The position numbers and the translations under genes were made by a program. Shown piece after piece: positions 41,152-60,316 of a DNA stretch of 64,000 nucleotides. This DNA is from Odontesthes bonariensis (taxonomy: Eukaryota > Chordata > Actinopteri > Atheriniformes > Atherinopsidae), in contig NC_134510.1 of the NCBI RefSeq assembly GCF_027942865.1, positions 34,340,663 through 34,404,662 of the forward strand, read 5' to 3'. The notes under the pieces are model-generated. The model made no database searches and was not told where the DNA came from. It saw only the letters and a program-made list of their open reading frames with translations. How positions within the stretch are numbered: the stretch's first letter is position 1; every line of letters starts with the position of its first letter.

Positions 41152-41346
41152 CTAATGAACTTTGAGAATACGTACAATGCAATTCTTTCATTTAATGACC
41201 AATTACAACAGAGTTGTAAGCATGTTTTCATAAGGTACGATTCTAAAATGAAACGGGTTTGTTTCTTTTAAAAGAGCTACATCACACAAGAAAAAAGACA
41301 ATGGTTAGGCTATAGAAAAGTAACGGTCCTCACAGCCCCGTTTGCT

Positions 41347-43491
41347 CTAGTGTAACTTTTTCCTCTCCTCACAGTGAGGTCCAGAGAAAGGAGGGCGGCA
41401 GCGGCATTTGTTGGGAGAAATGCACTTCCCTCCGTTCAGGCAGGGCCGACTGCACACAGCTACAGCCGAGACAAAGAGGGGCAGAACAAACAAAAACAAA
41501 GCTTGTAAATTCTAACACCATAAATCCAGCAGCTGGCCACACAGGTGAGAAGTGCTGGAAGCTCTAATGTTACTCATACAACAAGCAGAGGGGAGACCAA
41601 AGCAGTTTGTGCTCGATCTTTGGGATAAGACTCAACTCACCAGTATGGCAGGCACCACCCAGCCATCCCTCTGGACAGCTGCAGATTCCTGGAGCCACAC
41701 AGATCCCCCCGTTCCTGCAGCCTTGGGGACAAATGGCTGCTCGAGGAGACAAACCACAGAGAGATATTCTCAGCACGACGGGGGGCTCTGGCTTTAGCCA
41801 CAAGTTGCACACATTTACCGGATCTTTATGCTGAATAAAAGGTCGCAGCGAGCAGATGTTCTGCTGAGCTAAAGTCGCTCTAAGCTCACCTTTAATCACA
41901 ATATTTCTTAGCTGTTATTCAAAAACAAAAGCCTAATAGTAGAACTAACTTCTGTGAGAAGACAAGGAGTTAAAAGCTGGGGGATTTTTCTCTTTTCCTG
42001 GCCAGACGTGCCTCTTTTTCATTCTCATATTACATCCCCCCAGGCAAGAAATAGACCAACACAAACCCCCTGAAAAACGCTATTCTGACGTTTCTACACT
42101 TTGAGCTCCGTGCAGATACACTGTGATCATTTGTTGGGTGAACTTTGTTTTCCTTTGGACAGATCCAGGATCTTATTTACCACCAGTTTGCAGCCTGTAT
42201 GCAAAGCTAAGCTACTGTAACCGGCTTCCTGCACATTGCTCTATGTTCACTCACAACTGTCGGCAAGAAATAAAAATACATTTCATTTGCTCTTTAAAAT
42301 CTCTGTGTTTTCAAATTTAGATGTAACAAAAATAAATGTCTAACTCAAACTATAATAAACTGCAAAAACAAAAGATTTTCTTTAAATCATGACGACAACT
42401 TGGAGCCAGAAAAGCCTCAGAAACATGCAGGAAAATCTGCTGAATGCTCCAGCTGGAGAGAGCAGCTCCATATGGTGCTTTGACCTTTAGCACCGGCTGG
42501 GTGATTGGACGCACCGTGTTGGCATTTTGATCCGCTCCAGCTTGAGGGGCAGTTGCACTTGGCCACTCCGTTGACGGCGATGCATTCCCCTCCGTTCCAA
42601 CATCCCCCATCACACATCACTGCAAAAGATGGGTCACACACCTATCAGCACGGACGTGCATCACATGTTAGAAAACCTCACATTTCTTAGTTTAACTGTT
42701 AATAATGCCTATATTTAATGTAGTTTACATTTAAGTCTGTTTCCTGTCTTGTCAAGTGTTCTTTTTTGCTGCTGTTTGCCTGTTAAAAGGTGGACAGCTG
42801 TGAGGAACAAGGGAAATTAAAAACCCATTAAACTACCAGCTGTCCGGGACAATATTCCTCAAAACAAGGTTTTTTTACAGGACTTTACAGGTTCACAATA
42901 AGTCCTTCCAAATAAAAGTAAACCCACTCACCTTTGTGACAGTATCTCCCTCCAAATCCTGGAAGACATCTGCATTTTCCAGGACGAAGACACTCTCCTC
43001 CATTTTTACATTTGGGATAACAGTTGGCTGCAAGGACATCCATCATTTAGTCATGAACATTATCACTATTCTAAATATTTTTAAATAGTGAGCTACTAAA
43101 TATACTCTAAAAGTTTTAAAAATGTGTAGATGTCCTAACAGAACTGTAACAGGGACCCAGTCTTTGCTGTAAAAATCCATAAACTTCTATAAAAACATGC
43201 AGAACCGACAGGTTGGAACAGAAGTTCACCTCAAAATAAACATTAAAAAAAAAGGTCTGTAACATCACCATATTGGCAGGTTTCTCCTTCGTATCCCTTT
43301 GAGCAGAAACAAGTGTTGTTGCGGATGCAGACTCCTCCGTGTTCGCATGGCGGGTCGCACTTCGCTTTGGGGTCAAAAACGAACCCTACCGCGACTCCCC
43401 GGGGCGCGTCGGAACCTCCCGAGCAAATACCGACAAACGCGAGCAGGGAGGCAAAGAGGAAAAACGCTGATCCGTGACCCGCCGACACCAT
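41347..43491 (-). CDS. small secreted protein of five EGF repeats, not in the remembered human block
   Basis: I do not recognise a named orthologue. Five exons join in frame with GT-AG sites: 43491-43269, 43027-42932, 42619-42515, 41736-41641 and 41459-41347, giving 210 residues. Exon 1 encodes a hydrophobic signal peptide ([16 protein letters not shown]), a short spacer and the first EGF ([11 protein letters not shown]). Each further exon is one phase 1-1 EGF, starting ANCYPKC, VMCDGGC, AICPQGC and AVCSRPC, and the chain ends EERKKLH. Three of the exons follow the 96-nt size of the vwde EGF array; the third is 105 nt because of a longer loop (IAVNGVAKC). There is no transmembrane segment, so a secreted protein is expected. 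It is convergent with vwde and may derive from its EGF exons. WIF1-type EGFs are also similar, so the origin is open. Confidence 0.85.
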
Positions 43492-43720
43492 GGTTGGTTT
43501 TCTTCTGTCCTTCGGGTGGAAAATGGAAAAACACGGAGGTTAGGGAGAAAGTCTCCCGCAAAGTACCGAGACTTCTCCGCGACGCTCCTGCGCTGCACAC
43601 AGAGAAGCTCCACGGGGCCGGGGGGCCGGGGGGCCGGGGGCAGCGCGCTGGGCGGGGCAGTGAGGGCCTCCTGGTGGGGAGCTGGGTGACCTGGATGGGC
43701 ATTGTTGCTGGGTGGTAACT
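43492..43720 (-). promoter_or_regulatory. GC-rich promoter region of the EGF gene
   Basis: CpG-rich sequence directly upstream of the ATG. It contains four G-runs separated by CC (43614-43640, plus strand) and a GGCGGGG box near 43650, consistent with a GC-box promoter. The exact transcription start is unknown. Confidence 0.5.
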
Positions 43721-43725
43721 CAAGA

Positions 43726-43990
43726 TTCAAGATTCAAGAGGGTTTATTGTCATTCCAGCCATATACATAGTACACAGTGCAATGAAATAACGTTTCTCGA
43801 GAAGTTTTCAGTGCAAACAAACAGCAACAACAAAGAACAGCTGGGACAACAAAGACAATACTAAAAATGCTACAAGTAACTGAAAGTGTGGTGCAAAAAA
43901 AAAAAAAAAAAAAGTTTGAAAAGTGTAAAAGTGCCCTCAAATGCACATTCAGTGGTTGGAGGAAACCAATTATTCTGCAGAAATACACTT
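43726..43990. mobile_element. non-LTR retroelement 3' tail with TTCAAGA repeat
   Basis: Begins with repeated CAAGATT units, then GGGTTTATTGTCATTCC and CAGTGCAATGAAATAACG, and has an A19-20 run near 43896-43914. The same kind of TTTATTGTCATT tail occurs at 61570-61625. These are characteristic of the ends of fish retroelements; the family is not determined. Confidence 0.55.
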
Positions 43991-46900
43991 CTTTTAAACT
44001 TGTTTGTAACTTTCGGTGTTAGGTAGCTACCCAGCACCTTCAATATAAATAGATTCAATAGAAATAAAAATAGCAAGTTAGCTTCATTTTATCTGTTGGT
44101 ATTAGTCCACAATATATTTATTTTGATTAATGTACATTAACCTATACAAATCTAGTTAAATTGAAGCTACATAAGCCGACAGGGTGACTAAGTGTGGGGT
44201 TAAAAGGGAAACAGGATGGTCCTCTGTTTCCAAGGAAACAGGAAAGGAGTCTGTTCCGTCCCACAATTCCTTGCAGCTGCAGCGTTCAAACCAATGCTGG
44301 ATTGTTTTCATCCAGTCATACTAACTATTACTTGTGTGGACAGATATGAGGACGGGAGTGTAAGTGTTGAGCAGCAGGTTACAAACCCTGGTGGTAATGT
44401 CCTGTTTTAGATCTCATTTTACTGGTATGATGTCAGCTCTGTGTAACAGTGTGTAACAGATTCCATTAGACGAAGTATCTAAAACACTTTTTGTTGAGTA
44501 TTTATTGCACATTTTTGTAGTTTCAGTGCTGCAGACCCACATTACAGCTCTAAGTGTGGTCATGTTTTCCTGGAGAAGGCCTCCCACCATCTTTCCTTAA
44601 GCCCATGATGTTTTCCAGTGAGTAAGAGAAGAGCTTAAGCAAAGATGATCATAGGCAGCATAACTAAGGGATGTTTCAGGGTCACCTGGGCCAGGCCTAA
44701 CTATAAGCTTCATCAACATGTTTCAGATCCACCTGAATCTTATTAAAAATGGTGATCTGGCAAACACTTCTCTAGTTTTCCAGGTAGATACTTTATTGAT
44801 AAATGTACCCCAGCTTTACCACTTATTCCAAATCTCCACGTTGAGTTTAAATATCAGATTTGCATCTTTTGGCTCCGAACATTTGCAGTTACAGATAGGT
44901 CACACAGCACCTGCAGAACTGACATGAAGCTTTGCTGGATTTGGATTGGAAAACTGCAACCGCCAAGCTGTGACTGACAGCAGAAGGATGTGAGTGGAGC
45001 CACTTTGTTTTGATTTTCATCCACACTTCAGATGCGCATTCATGCAGTGGACATATGGAAAAAACATTTCCTTTTAGCTCTTAGGGAAAAATGCCAGACA
45101 TATGTGAGGTATGGGGTTAGAGGAAGGTCTGCTGTAATGACAATAACACAACCAAATCAGTAGCGGATGTAGAAGTCGGTCATTCAGCCCGCTAACTGGA
45201 CAATATCTTTCCATGTAAGTCTTTTTCTCTCCTGTGAAAGCCCATTAATCTATAGATGCGCTTTGATTAAAATGATTAGAAAAGGTTGATGTCGTGTATG
45301 CTTGAGGTGGCTTCTTCTCCTGTAAAAGATAAGTAGTAACATAGAAGAAATGTATCAGACATACTGACAATCAGCCAAAAATACACAATAAACAACACTG
45401 ACGTTAAAGAATAATTACAACATGGCTAAATAAGAAAAGAAATCTGAAGGTTTTTCTCTTTTTTTACAGCCACATGTGACCCATCATGCAGCCGAAGTCA
45501 TTCCTTCACAACCAGCCAATGGAAACCTGCGTAATTCTCCTTCTTTTTTAAAACCTAACTTGAAATTTACTTGACATTAATATGGAAACATGTGTTGTGA
45601 TTGCTTCTCTGTCATAACCAACTGTGACAGTTCATCCGAAGTTCTGTATTAGTCACAACAGAGTCCCCACCCAGTTCTGCTTATATACCGTACAAATAGG
45701 TCAGGGATGCATTCGTGTCATCCATTTTATAGAAATGAATCCATACGTGCATTCATTTTTCATACCCGTTTAATCCTGTTAAGTGTTGCGAGGGGCTGGA
45801 TCTGTTCATGATGATCCTCAGTGCTTAAATAGAAGACGATTGGACCTGTTTTCTTCTTCTTCTTTTCTTTTCTTTGTTTCTTTAATCCCTTTCACCTCTT
45901 ATACAGGCTTCTAACTGATGGTGGGGAGTTTTGGTCACTCACACCTTTAGGATTGTTCAGGTCACACATGATGATCCTCTGGGTCATTTGGGATTTTGTG
46001 TTCATGTGATTCAAGGTTCAAATGACTTTGGAACCACCAAGAACCAAAAAAAATAAAGTTTGTAAGGGTAATTTGAATCCCACCACCTCTGTTTAGAGAT
46101 GCTTTTTAACTTTAACATGACAGGCTTCTTTAAAAATGTGTTTATAACCGTCTTCAGAAGAGAGTCTTGAATCTTTTAGATGCAGGTGGACCGCTGAGTC
46201 GTGGAGACATTGTTTAGTGCCTCCTTTTTAAAGGTTTTATCCCCCCTGGCAGCACTGAACTGTGTGTAGAGCCTGATACCGCTCGTGTTTGGGTGTTTCA
46301 TCCTCATGGCGAATCGCTTTCTCAGAGTCTGAAGTGATGTTTGGAGAAAATCCTTCTTTTTCCAGTCTTTATTTGCAACTTAGCTTTAGATTCAAATTGC
46401 TCTGTTTCGTCACAACATGTTAATAGTTCCTGCAAATTTAATAAAATAAATTGTTGTTTATAAGTATTTTCTTAAAAGATCTGACACGGGTTTATACCAG
46501 TTTCTGATCCGAGTAAAAATATAATCCAGCTGGAGTTGAAGCTGATAGTGCTTCCATATTGTTCTTCATTGCTTATATTCCAGCAGAGCTCCGGTTCAAA
46601 CCGCTGGCCTGGATCTCAGACAGGAAGCGAGCTGGTGTTTAAATGACTGCAACAGATGTGAACATACTCACTGGAGACATCTCGTACTTTTAGCTCCAGT
46701 AAAGAGCCTGTGCAGAGTTATCACACCGACTCACAATACAAGCAGACGTACAACCACAGAGGTGAGAATTAAAAGTATGTCGTTGTCTACACCTTGTTTA
46801 CATATGACATCTTTCTAAGCTGATACTAGCAATGAAACAGACAATCCAACCATCATCTAGAATACAGTTTGAGCAAAATAGACCCGAACAAAATGCTTTT

Positions 46901-47640
46901 GTTTTCTTTAAACTTATCAGATGTGTTATCCTTTCGGGGTGCATCATCCAGCTGCCTCTGTCCTTTCATTGAGCTTTCTATTCCAAAGCTCGCCCAGACT
47001 TAAAGTTTTACATTGTAGTGTGTGTTGTAATGTGTTTGGATCTTATTAGACTTATAGTTTACGGAGAGGGCTGTGTCAAAGGAGCATTAAAACTAGTACA
47101 TAGTCAACACAACAGTGTAATAATCAGGTGAAAGTTTCTAACCATATTTAAGCTCTTTATGGTTATATTCATGTCCTGATAGTCATGGCTACCGCATCAA
47201 TATCAGGACTGTTTGGCTGCTTGTGGAGACAGTAAACTATAGAGCTGAACATGAATAATTAATGGAATGTGCACTTTATTTATATCCGAAATGTTTAATT
47301 TATCATTTTTATTTGAAACATTATGGAGGACGCTGTATCTGCTTGGGCCGACTTTCACCTAAAGGTTGCAGTTTTCTCTAACTTTTGCTCATCTTAGAAG
47401 CCACTTTTTGGCATTTTATAAGCAAAATAATTTATAGGGGAAATTATCTAGATGGTAGATTGATGCATCTCAACAATAAACTTTAGGTATTTGTACTCTT
47501 AAACATTTTTATTACTCGCCATGTAAACATCTTGTACATTTTCATCCCTGATTGAGACAAATGGGTTTGTGAGATCTACAGCAGCCGATCACTTGGCGCC
47601 ACCTGGTGTACTAAAGGAAAATTACAAGCACACAAACAGC
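43991..47640. other. intergenic region, no supported gene
   Basis: About 3.6 kb between the promoter of the EGF gene and the end of tmem106b. I see only short unsupported open frames (44216-44410, 44718-44927) and no recognised element. Confidence 0.55.
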
Positions 47641-48945
47641 TTAGAATGAAGAAATGTTTTTATTTTCAGCTTCATGCATGAAAACCACAAAACCACTGTC
47701 GATGTTAGAAAGTATTCACATCCACGCTACCATATTAAGAGGGTCTGAATCTGGTTGCATCATACCTACATAATCACAAATGAATTTTAATGACAAACTT
47801 TGTACTCGAGTAAAAACAACCGGTGAGGATTTGTCGAGCTATGGGCATCTACTGCGTGTGATACTGGAAAAAATAGAGCATTTGAATACATTTGAAATAT
47901 TAGTGAGATTAAAGTAACAAAGGAAAGGTAAAATTAAATGTTTAGAAAGAGACAACTCTTGGTTAAAGTTACACAGTGCAGAATGGGTTTAAAACAGCAA
48001 ACACGTTATTGGAGGTGACACCAGAGCCCACAAAGGTAGAACAAACTCATGAAAAGGAAAAAAAAAAAATCTGCTCCAAAAGACCACAAACGCATCACGT
48101 TAGATGTTGTAAAGCAGAACGATCCCACACATTTTGCATTTGTGTATTTCCAGCCCATTGTATTGCTCCTTCGTTGAAATAAAACACAATTATCCCTTTT
48201 ACAAAGTAACTTTTTCCTCTTAAACGGCAAAAAGTGTTTCAATTATTCAATAAAACATCTATTTTAAAATCTTTAAAGTTGTCACATCTGCCTTGAATTC
48301 ATTCAGTGAAACAATAAAGAACAGAAAAAACAAACCACAAACCAATAACGTGAGACAGCAGTAATCTAGAGTTTAGTAAACATCGAAGACCATAGATTTA
48401 TAAAAGAAAACAGAGAGAATAATGGAATAAATTGTTGGGAACTGCTCAGTGGTTTTATTTTCACTGTTCCCCGAACCCACATCTGTCACACCCTCCTGAC
48501 AGCTGGAGGGTTTTAAAGTGGCATCGAATATCAGGGGCTGTTGGGAGAAGCAGCTTTCCCGCTCTTCAGAAACACATTCTGGTTACTTTCTGATGCATAA
48601 CGATCAGGCTAAAGTGCATCCAAACTACTGCTTCCAGTATATTAATCATGTGGGGCTGACGTGTTGAGAATAACCTCCACTGACGACATGAATATCCGTT
48701 TAATCCGTTTCCAAACCCGCCGTGTGCCGCTTTCACAGCCCGCTTATCAACCCGCCAGCATCAAAACGTCTCTTCTAAACACCAGATTTGAAATGTAAAA
48801 GCGTGAAGTGGTTAAGAATTTAAGACTGGATGAGCCACTGTGACTAATTTAGGTGACTCAACTGTCACGACGCAAAGATATTCTACGCTTTCCGGTGGAG
48901 GTCACCCTCGCCCGTCTCTGCGAGTCCCAGAAGCCTCGGCTTCCC
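47640..48945 (-). other. tmem106b: tmem106b 3' untranslated region (inferred)
   Basis: Follows the tmem106b stop codon on the minus strand without competing genes. A minus-strand AATAAA (plus TTTATT at 47659-47664) is a plausible polyadenylation signal, giving a 3' UTR of about 1.3 kb. Open frames at 47976-48242 are chance. Confidence 0.45.
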
Positions 48946-55021
<6,076 letters not shown>

Positions 55022-56734
55022 GGCTTCAGCTTTCTGTGCACGGGGAGAAGAGACAACATGGGAGTGAGAGGAGCTGCCGACGGGCAAAACATGCCAAACA
55101 GCCGTTTGAATGTAAGATTGAACCTGGACAGATTCCCAGGAAACATTTCCCCAGAGAAGCTGCAGCTGGTGTCGATGAGAAATCTTTTGTAACTCTAAAA
55201 TTAACAGGAAACTTGACTGCAACCTGATCCTAAGCCAACCGGTTTGTCCTCATACTCCTGTAAAATGTTCTAATAACATCCAGGTATTCGTGCACCTGGC
55301 TCCTGTTTGTAGTTTTTATCATTTTAAACATGCTGTTTAAGGCTGCTAGCTGCTTATTTAGGAGTCTTTGCAGTTTCAGCTGACTTTGAAACTGTATTTT
55401 GGTGAACAATGAGCTCTAGTTGATGGAAAGGCTTCACAACAAGGTTCATTAAAACGAGTCCTGATGTTATGTTACTGGATGACAATACTGTACAAAATAT
55501 TAACATAGTGTTTTAATTTCAGTCAGCTGGCTGCTGAGTTGATTGTACTGGGACAGCACTTTGCCTCAGAATAATTAGGGTACAGGTGGCAACAGACAAA
55601 AAGCACTCAATAACATCTATTCTAATGCAATATATTTGCATGTGTGGTGCAGGTGATGCAATGTACAAAAAAAAAAAACATTCCTGTGTCTAAAATTGAT
55701 TATTTTTATGTTATTCTTATCTTTTTTCCACTCCCACACACAACATTCTGGTGACCTTCAGAAATTATCTTGAGAATCACAGCTCTTTGACTATTTTTTA
55801 TGCTTTTCTGAGACAAACTGATGTTTATGCTGCATTTACAAAATCAAACAACCTGCAGGTAGAGGTTTGCAGGTACTCGACACTATGCTGCACCAAATGT
55901 CAGAGGGAGATATAATAGTTAGTGTCTGTATTTTCTTTTTGACTAAAGTGAAAGATGGGGCTCGTTTTGTTGTCACATTGTTAGAAAATGCAGTTAATGT
56001 TGAGTACAATCTCTGTTTCATGACATGCTGACAAGTAAAAGCACTGAAAATAGCTAACTAAAGTGCTCTGGCTTGTGATACTATTATTTGTACATTTTTA
56101 GGAGGTAAAACCGTAGCTGCTGGACGGCTACTTGTGATTCAGCACTTCTGCTTTTATTTATAGTGCTAATTTTAAGCAGATAAACGGCTTTGGTGATCCT
56201 GCTGCCTCCACCACCCAAAACAGCCTATTTGTGCCGGGCCAATGGTCTCCTAACGTGCATTAGGCCTGCTGTATAGCAGGCCACGCGAACTTTTGACGTC
56301 CACATCATTAAAGCACAGGTAATTCGCCCTTTTCGCACTGGTTAATGTAAAGTAAACGTCATATGTTTAAAAAAAATGCGAAGAGACGCCAGTTTAAGCT
56401 CCGTGTTGTAGGTCTAGATACTTATGAAACACGGAGCAGGCCGCCATGATGCTGCTCTGCTGGGCCGCCGAGGCGAGCGGAGAACACAACGTACCGGTGG
56501 GAGAATAACGGCTTAAACCACTTCGTTCTCGCGGGAAAAGTGCTATTTTAATTTCATTTTATTTGTCTACGCAGTCGGAGGGAATACTCCGACTCAAAAC
56601 GTTTACGTGACATTTTATTAAATCGCACGAGACGACGGTTAATCTGCGTAACATTCCGTTAAAAACCGTTACGCATTCTACAGCCACGAAGCCAGGCCTA
56701 CGTGTTGTTGTTTTTTTTTAGCTAACGTCTTACC
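55022..56734 (-). other. tmem106b: tmem106b 5' untranslated exon and first intron
   Basis: The ATG exon begins just upstream at about 55033 (minus-strand GTGCACAG acceptor). A donor ACG then GTAAGA at 56728-56733 ends an untranslated exon at 56734. The intron between them is about 1.7 kb and holds no gene. Confidence 0.5.
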
Positions 56735-56900
56735 GTTGTTGTGCTTTATCCTGATGAGTCTGCCATCCGATGTATGGTCGCTGTTTGTTGTGGTTCACAC
56801 GCACGATCCGGCGCAGAATAAAGCCCGGAACGCCCCGTCCCCTCCTCATTGGACACGGTCGTACAGGGACACATTTGATTGGCGGACAGCCCTCAGAGCC
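56735..56900 (-). promoter_or_regulatory. tmem106b: tmem106b first exon and promoter
   Basis: CpG-containing sequence upstream of the inferred untranslated exon, with minus-strand CCAAT boxes (plus ATTGG near 56848 and GATTGG near 56878). Transcription presumably runs leftward from about 56,800-56,850. CpG-rich DNA also extends at 56440-56660. Confidence 0.45.
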
Positions 56901-56949
56901 ACAACCACCGTGGAACAATAACACACACCGGAGCCTTTTTAAAAAATCT

Positions 56950-59900
56950 ATTTTTACATCATTCTGACACACGCTGCTTGTGGTTGTCATTTTCACCAAG
57001 GCTCAAATACCCAAGTGAAACGTTGAGCTTCGATTAACATGTATTTTTTTTTGGCAGTAGGAACTTCTCGAAGCGTAACAGCGATTTAAATACGATTCAG
57101 GAAGTTTTCGAATAATTGATTAATTAATTAATTAATAAATAGCACATCAAAGTAGATTTAGTTAAGAGTAAAAGAGAATCAAAAGTAAAAGCTTTCTTGC
57201 ACAAAAAAATATATCAGATTATTACCATAGAACCCAATAAGACAAAATTATGGTGTTTCATGATAAAAGTTTGAATATTTAATTTTAGATTTTAGTTCTT
57301 TGGGGTAATAGTCAATGTCAGAAAATGCCAAAGAGCCCCTTCCCCTTGATCCAAAATGCTTTGGCAAGAAGACTGATTGCTGCCACCAAGCTGGAGATCA
57401 CATTTTTCTTGTTTTAGCCTCTACACACTGGCTCCCTGTAAAAATTTAGAAAAGAGTTTCAAATCCCTATTATAAGATACACACAAAGTCCTCAATAGGC
57501 AGGCTTGTCTCATCTGAAAGATGTAATTATCATCTTTTAATTAGCACAAGAGTGGTTCCCTCTCAGAATGCAGGCCTGCTTTGTTCCCAGAGTTTGTAGG
57601 TCCAAACTGGGAGGCAGGGCTGCAGCTTTCTGGCTCATTTCTTGAGGAAGCAGCTCCCACTCGAGGAACAAAATGCTGAAAGCCTCTGTTCTAATAGCAT
57701 ACCCCCTTTTATCTAAATCACTGATCTCTTGTGAGTTACTTGTTGTGTTATTCATCTTTTAATTTTTTCATATTTTTTTCAAGTAAGTGCGTTTCTTTGA
57801 GTTTTTGTTTTGCTCTGTATATTAAATTAAGAGTACGAGGTCAGACAAAATGGGAATTAATACAAGAATATAACAGATGTTCAGAATACGGACCAAATGT
57901 ATCTGCTCTCTTTCCACCACAGATACTTTACATTAACTCTTTCATTTAATGTGGCGTTAAATTGAATATCCACTCTCACAAAGGAAAGCTGATGTTATAG
58001 CCACAAATAACCCTTAAATGCCTCACAGTATATATCTTTAATTGTACTAGTATGTCAAGGAACCTGATGATGACGCTCTGTTTTTGATGTTGTGGTAGTA
58101 CAAGCTTGAAGGAAAATCAGTTTACTCCTTTTGTCTCATACCGTAGTGAAGGTATCTGTGTATGGTCATTATTTTAATCAAGAGAAAATGAAAATGTTAG
58201 GCTTAAAGGAAGGCATCAAAGGCCGCGTTTGGGAACATTGTCCCACGTGTCATGAATCAGACTACTTTCTACAAGAGGATGGAAAATCTAGTCAGCTGAC
58301 CAAAACACGTCAAAAAGTGGTTCTTTGTGAGAAACATTTGCTACAAGTTCCACCGTTGTTACTCTTAGCCAACTAGAATTTGCCCATATTATTTGATTAT
58401 ATTATTCAGAACTGTCATTTCTCTTTGGAACCTGCAACTCAGGAGACGAAATAAGGACAAGAAACACACCCAGAATCTTTCAGCTTCAATGCTTTAGTGA
58501 GGATAATCGTTCACACGAGAGTCAAGGAGTGGTTTTCAGTTTCTGATAAGAGTATTTATTGCATGCGGAGTTGTTAGATTTATTGAAGAGTGATAACTGA
58601 CCATGACACACTTAAAGTGTTTCATATACATGAACAAATATGCCCTGTAAAAGTTGAAGATCTAACCTAAGTGGATATGAAACACTAGAATATGAAAAAT
58701 TGAAAATATCAAGACTACGGTGTCTCCTCAAGCTCATAAACAGAGTCGGCTGATATATCAGGGCGTTTAGAGTGAGTAAATGTGCATTCACTCAGCCAGG
58801 TGATGGCACTGTGCTGCTGTGTGTGGATGTGTGACTCACAGCAGTGAGGCTGGTGACTCCTCTTATCAACAACATGGTTGTTGAAGCCCATAAGCAAACA
58901 TCAAATTCTTCCGATGATATATTTATTTGAATCAGTTTTAATCTCTTTTATTTTAGAGCGACCACTCTGAGTAACGCACAACCAGGTCAACCTGAGGGTA
59001 GAGTACAAACAGCTAACATAAATGATAACCGGTAATGCTTTTGCTCCAGTTGTCGGTATCAGTCCATCTTAGCACCACATAGATCCGCTTCACTGGTGTA
59101 GAGTGATTCATATTTACAACTTCTTTTTTCCATGTTGTTTTTTTGTGCCCTGCATTCCCATTATTGTTCATCTCAGTGACATTTGTGAGTCATTGCAGTG
59201 CTGTGTGAAGCAACATCTGGCGGTCATATTAAATGTGCTAAAAATAAACGCAAATGCTATTTGAAACAGGTTTAACAACGTCCTACTTGGCACCACCAAC
59301 AAGTTTGTGTGACAGGACAGAAATCGCCATCAGCACTGGCCCTGAATATCCCCCTAAATGCGGATCTGCGACTTGACAGAAAATAGGATTTTAATGATGC
59401 GCATTCACTGTATTTTCTGAATGTTCCACGGACCTCTAGATTGCATCTCCACCAGAGTTTCACAGTAATTATGTGATGAATGTACTTCCAGAAACAGCAT
59501 TAACTTGGGGCTGAAGATGCAGTACTGACATAGAAATATGGAGTGCAGATTTCCTGCTGCTGATGTGAGAATTTAAAATCAAAATACTTCCCCTTCTATT
59601 ATTAACTGAGGAAGAAACACACCGGCCTCTTGAAGAGCCAGTAGGTTGGTATATCAGCTCACCAGGCCCTCTGGCAGGAAACCAGCCATTGTTCACGGTT
59701 CCAGTTGCACTGACTGAAGGCCATAAGTGCGAGCTATTTTCTCTGATCTGAAACAATGTGGAGCTGCTTTTAAAGTTTGCGAATGTTTCATACCATCGGG
59801 TAAGAGATTTTGACATTTTCATTTCCATTCGCTTCGCGCCAGGAATGATGGATTTCACTCCTACAGTCGTGTGAAACAAAAGCGCATCCTCGTTCAGTTT

Positions 59901-60120
59901 GAAGATTTATGTATCGGGACATAATGAAAAATCTTTAAGTCCTTACCAGGTTTTAAAATGAGTTTAACACAACCTTGGATTAACTACAACACATGATAAA
60001 TAACACCGTGTCATTATTTATTGAGCGAAAACTAAACCAAAATGCAGGAGCTATGTGTGAAAAGGTAGGTACAGTCTTACTCCTTCCTAAGGATTTATGA
60101 GGTTAAGTAGCAGCCGGGTG
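56950..60120. other. intergenic region, no supported gene
   Basis: Contains a short TTAA microsatellite (57117-57139) and a stretch at 57330-57740 that resembles a decayed non-LTR retrotransposon end. Frames at 58131-58376 and 59469-59879 resemble nothing and show no splice context. Confidence 0.5.
57330..57740. mobile_element. possible decayed non-LTR retrotransposon fragment
   Basis: Conceptual plus-strand reading with stops gives pieces such as FKSLL, THKVLN and CRPALFPEF that recall the reverse-transcriptase C-terminal tail seen in many fish LINEs (HWLPV, FKILL, THKALN). It is too degraded to classify. Confidence 0.3.
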
Positions 60121-60316
60121 CTGAAGTTTTGCTGCTTTCAGGTGTATGTTAACACAATGCCAAGGTAGAAAGACATCAGCAATGATCTTAGAGAAGTGGT
60201 TGTTGCTTCTGCACTTCTGACTCCTCATTTTACAGAGAGATAGATTATTTACAAGTGGAAAACATTCAAGCCAGCTGGTATGTCCCAGCAAGTTCACCCC
60301 AAGGTCAGACCAGACA

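Noticed and set aside
43373..43730. Three overlapping frames of 114-139 codons around the start of the EGF gene
   Set aside because: Antisense or alternative frames of CpG-rich promoter and first exon; stop-poor because of GC content.
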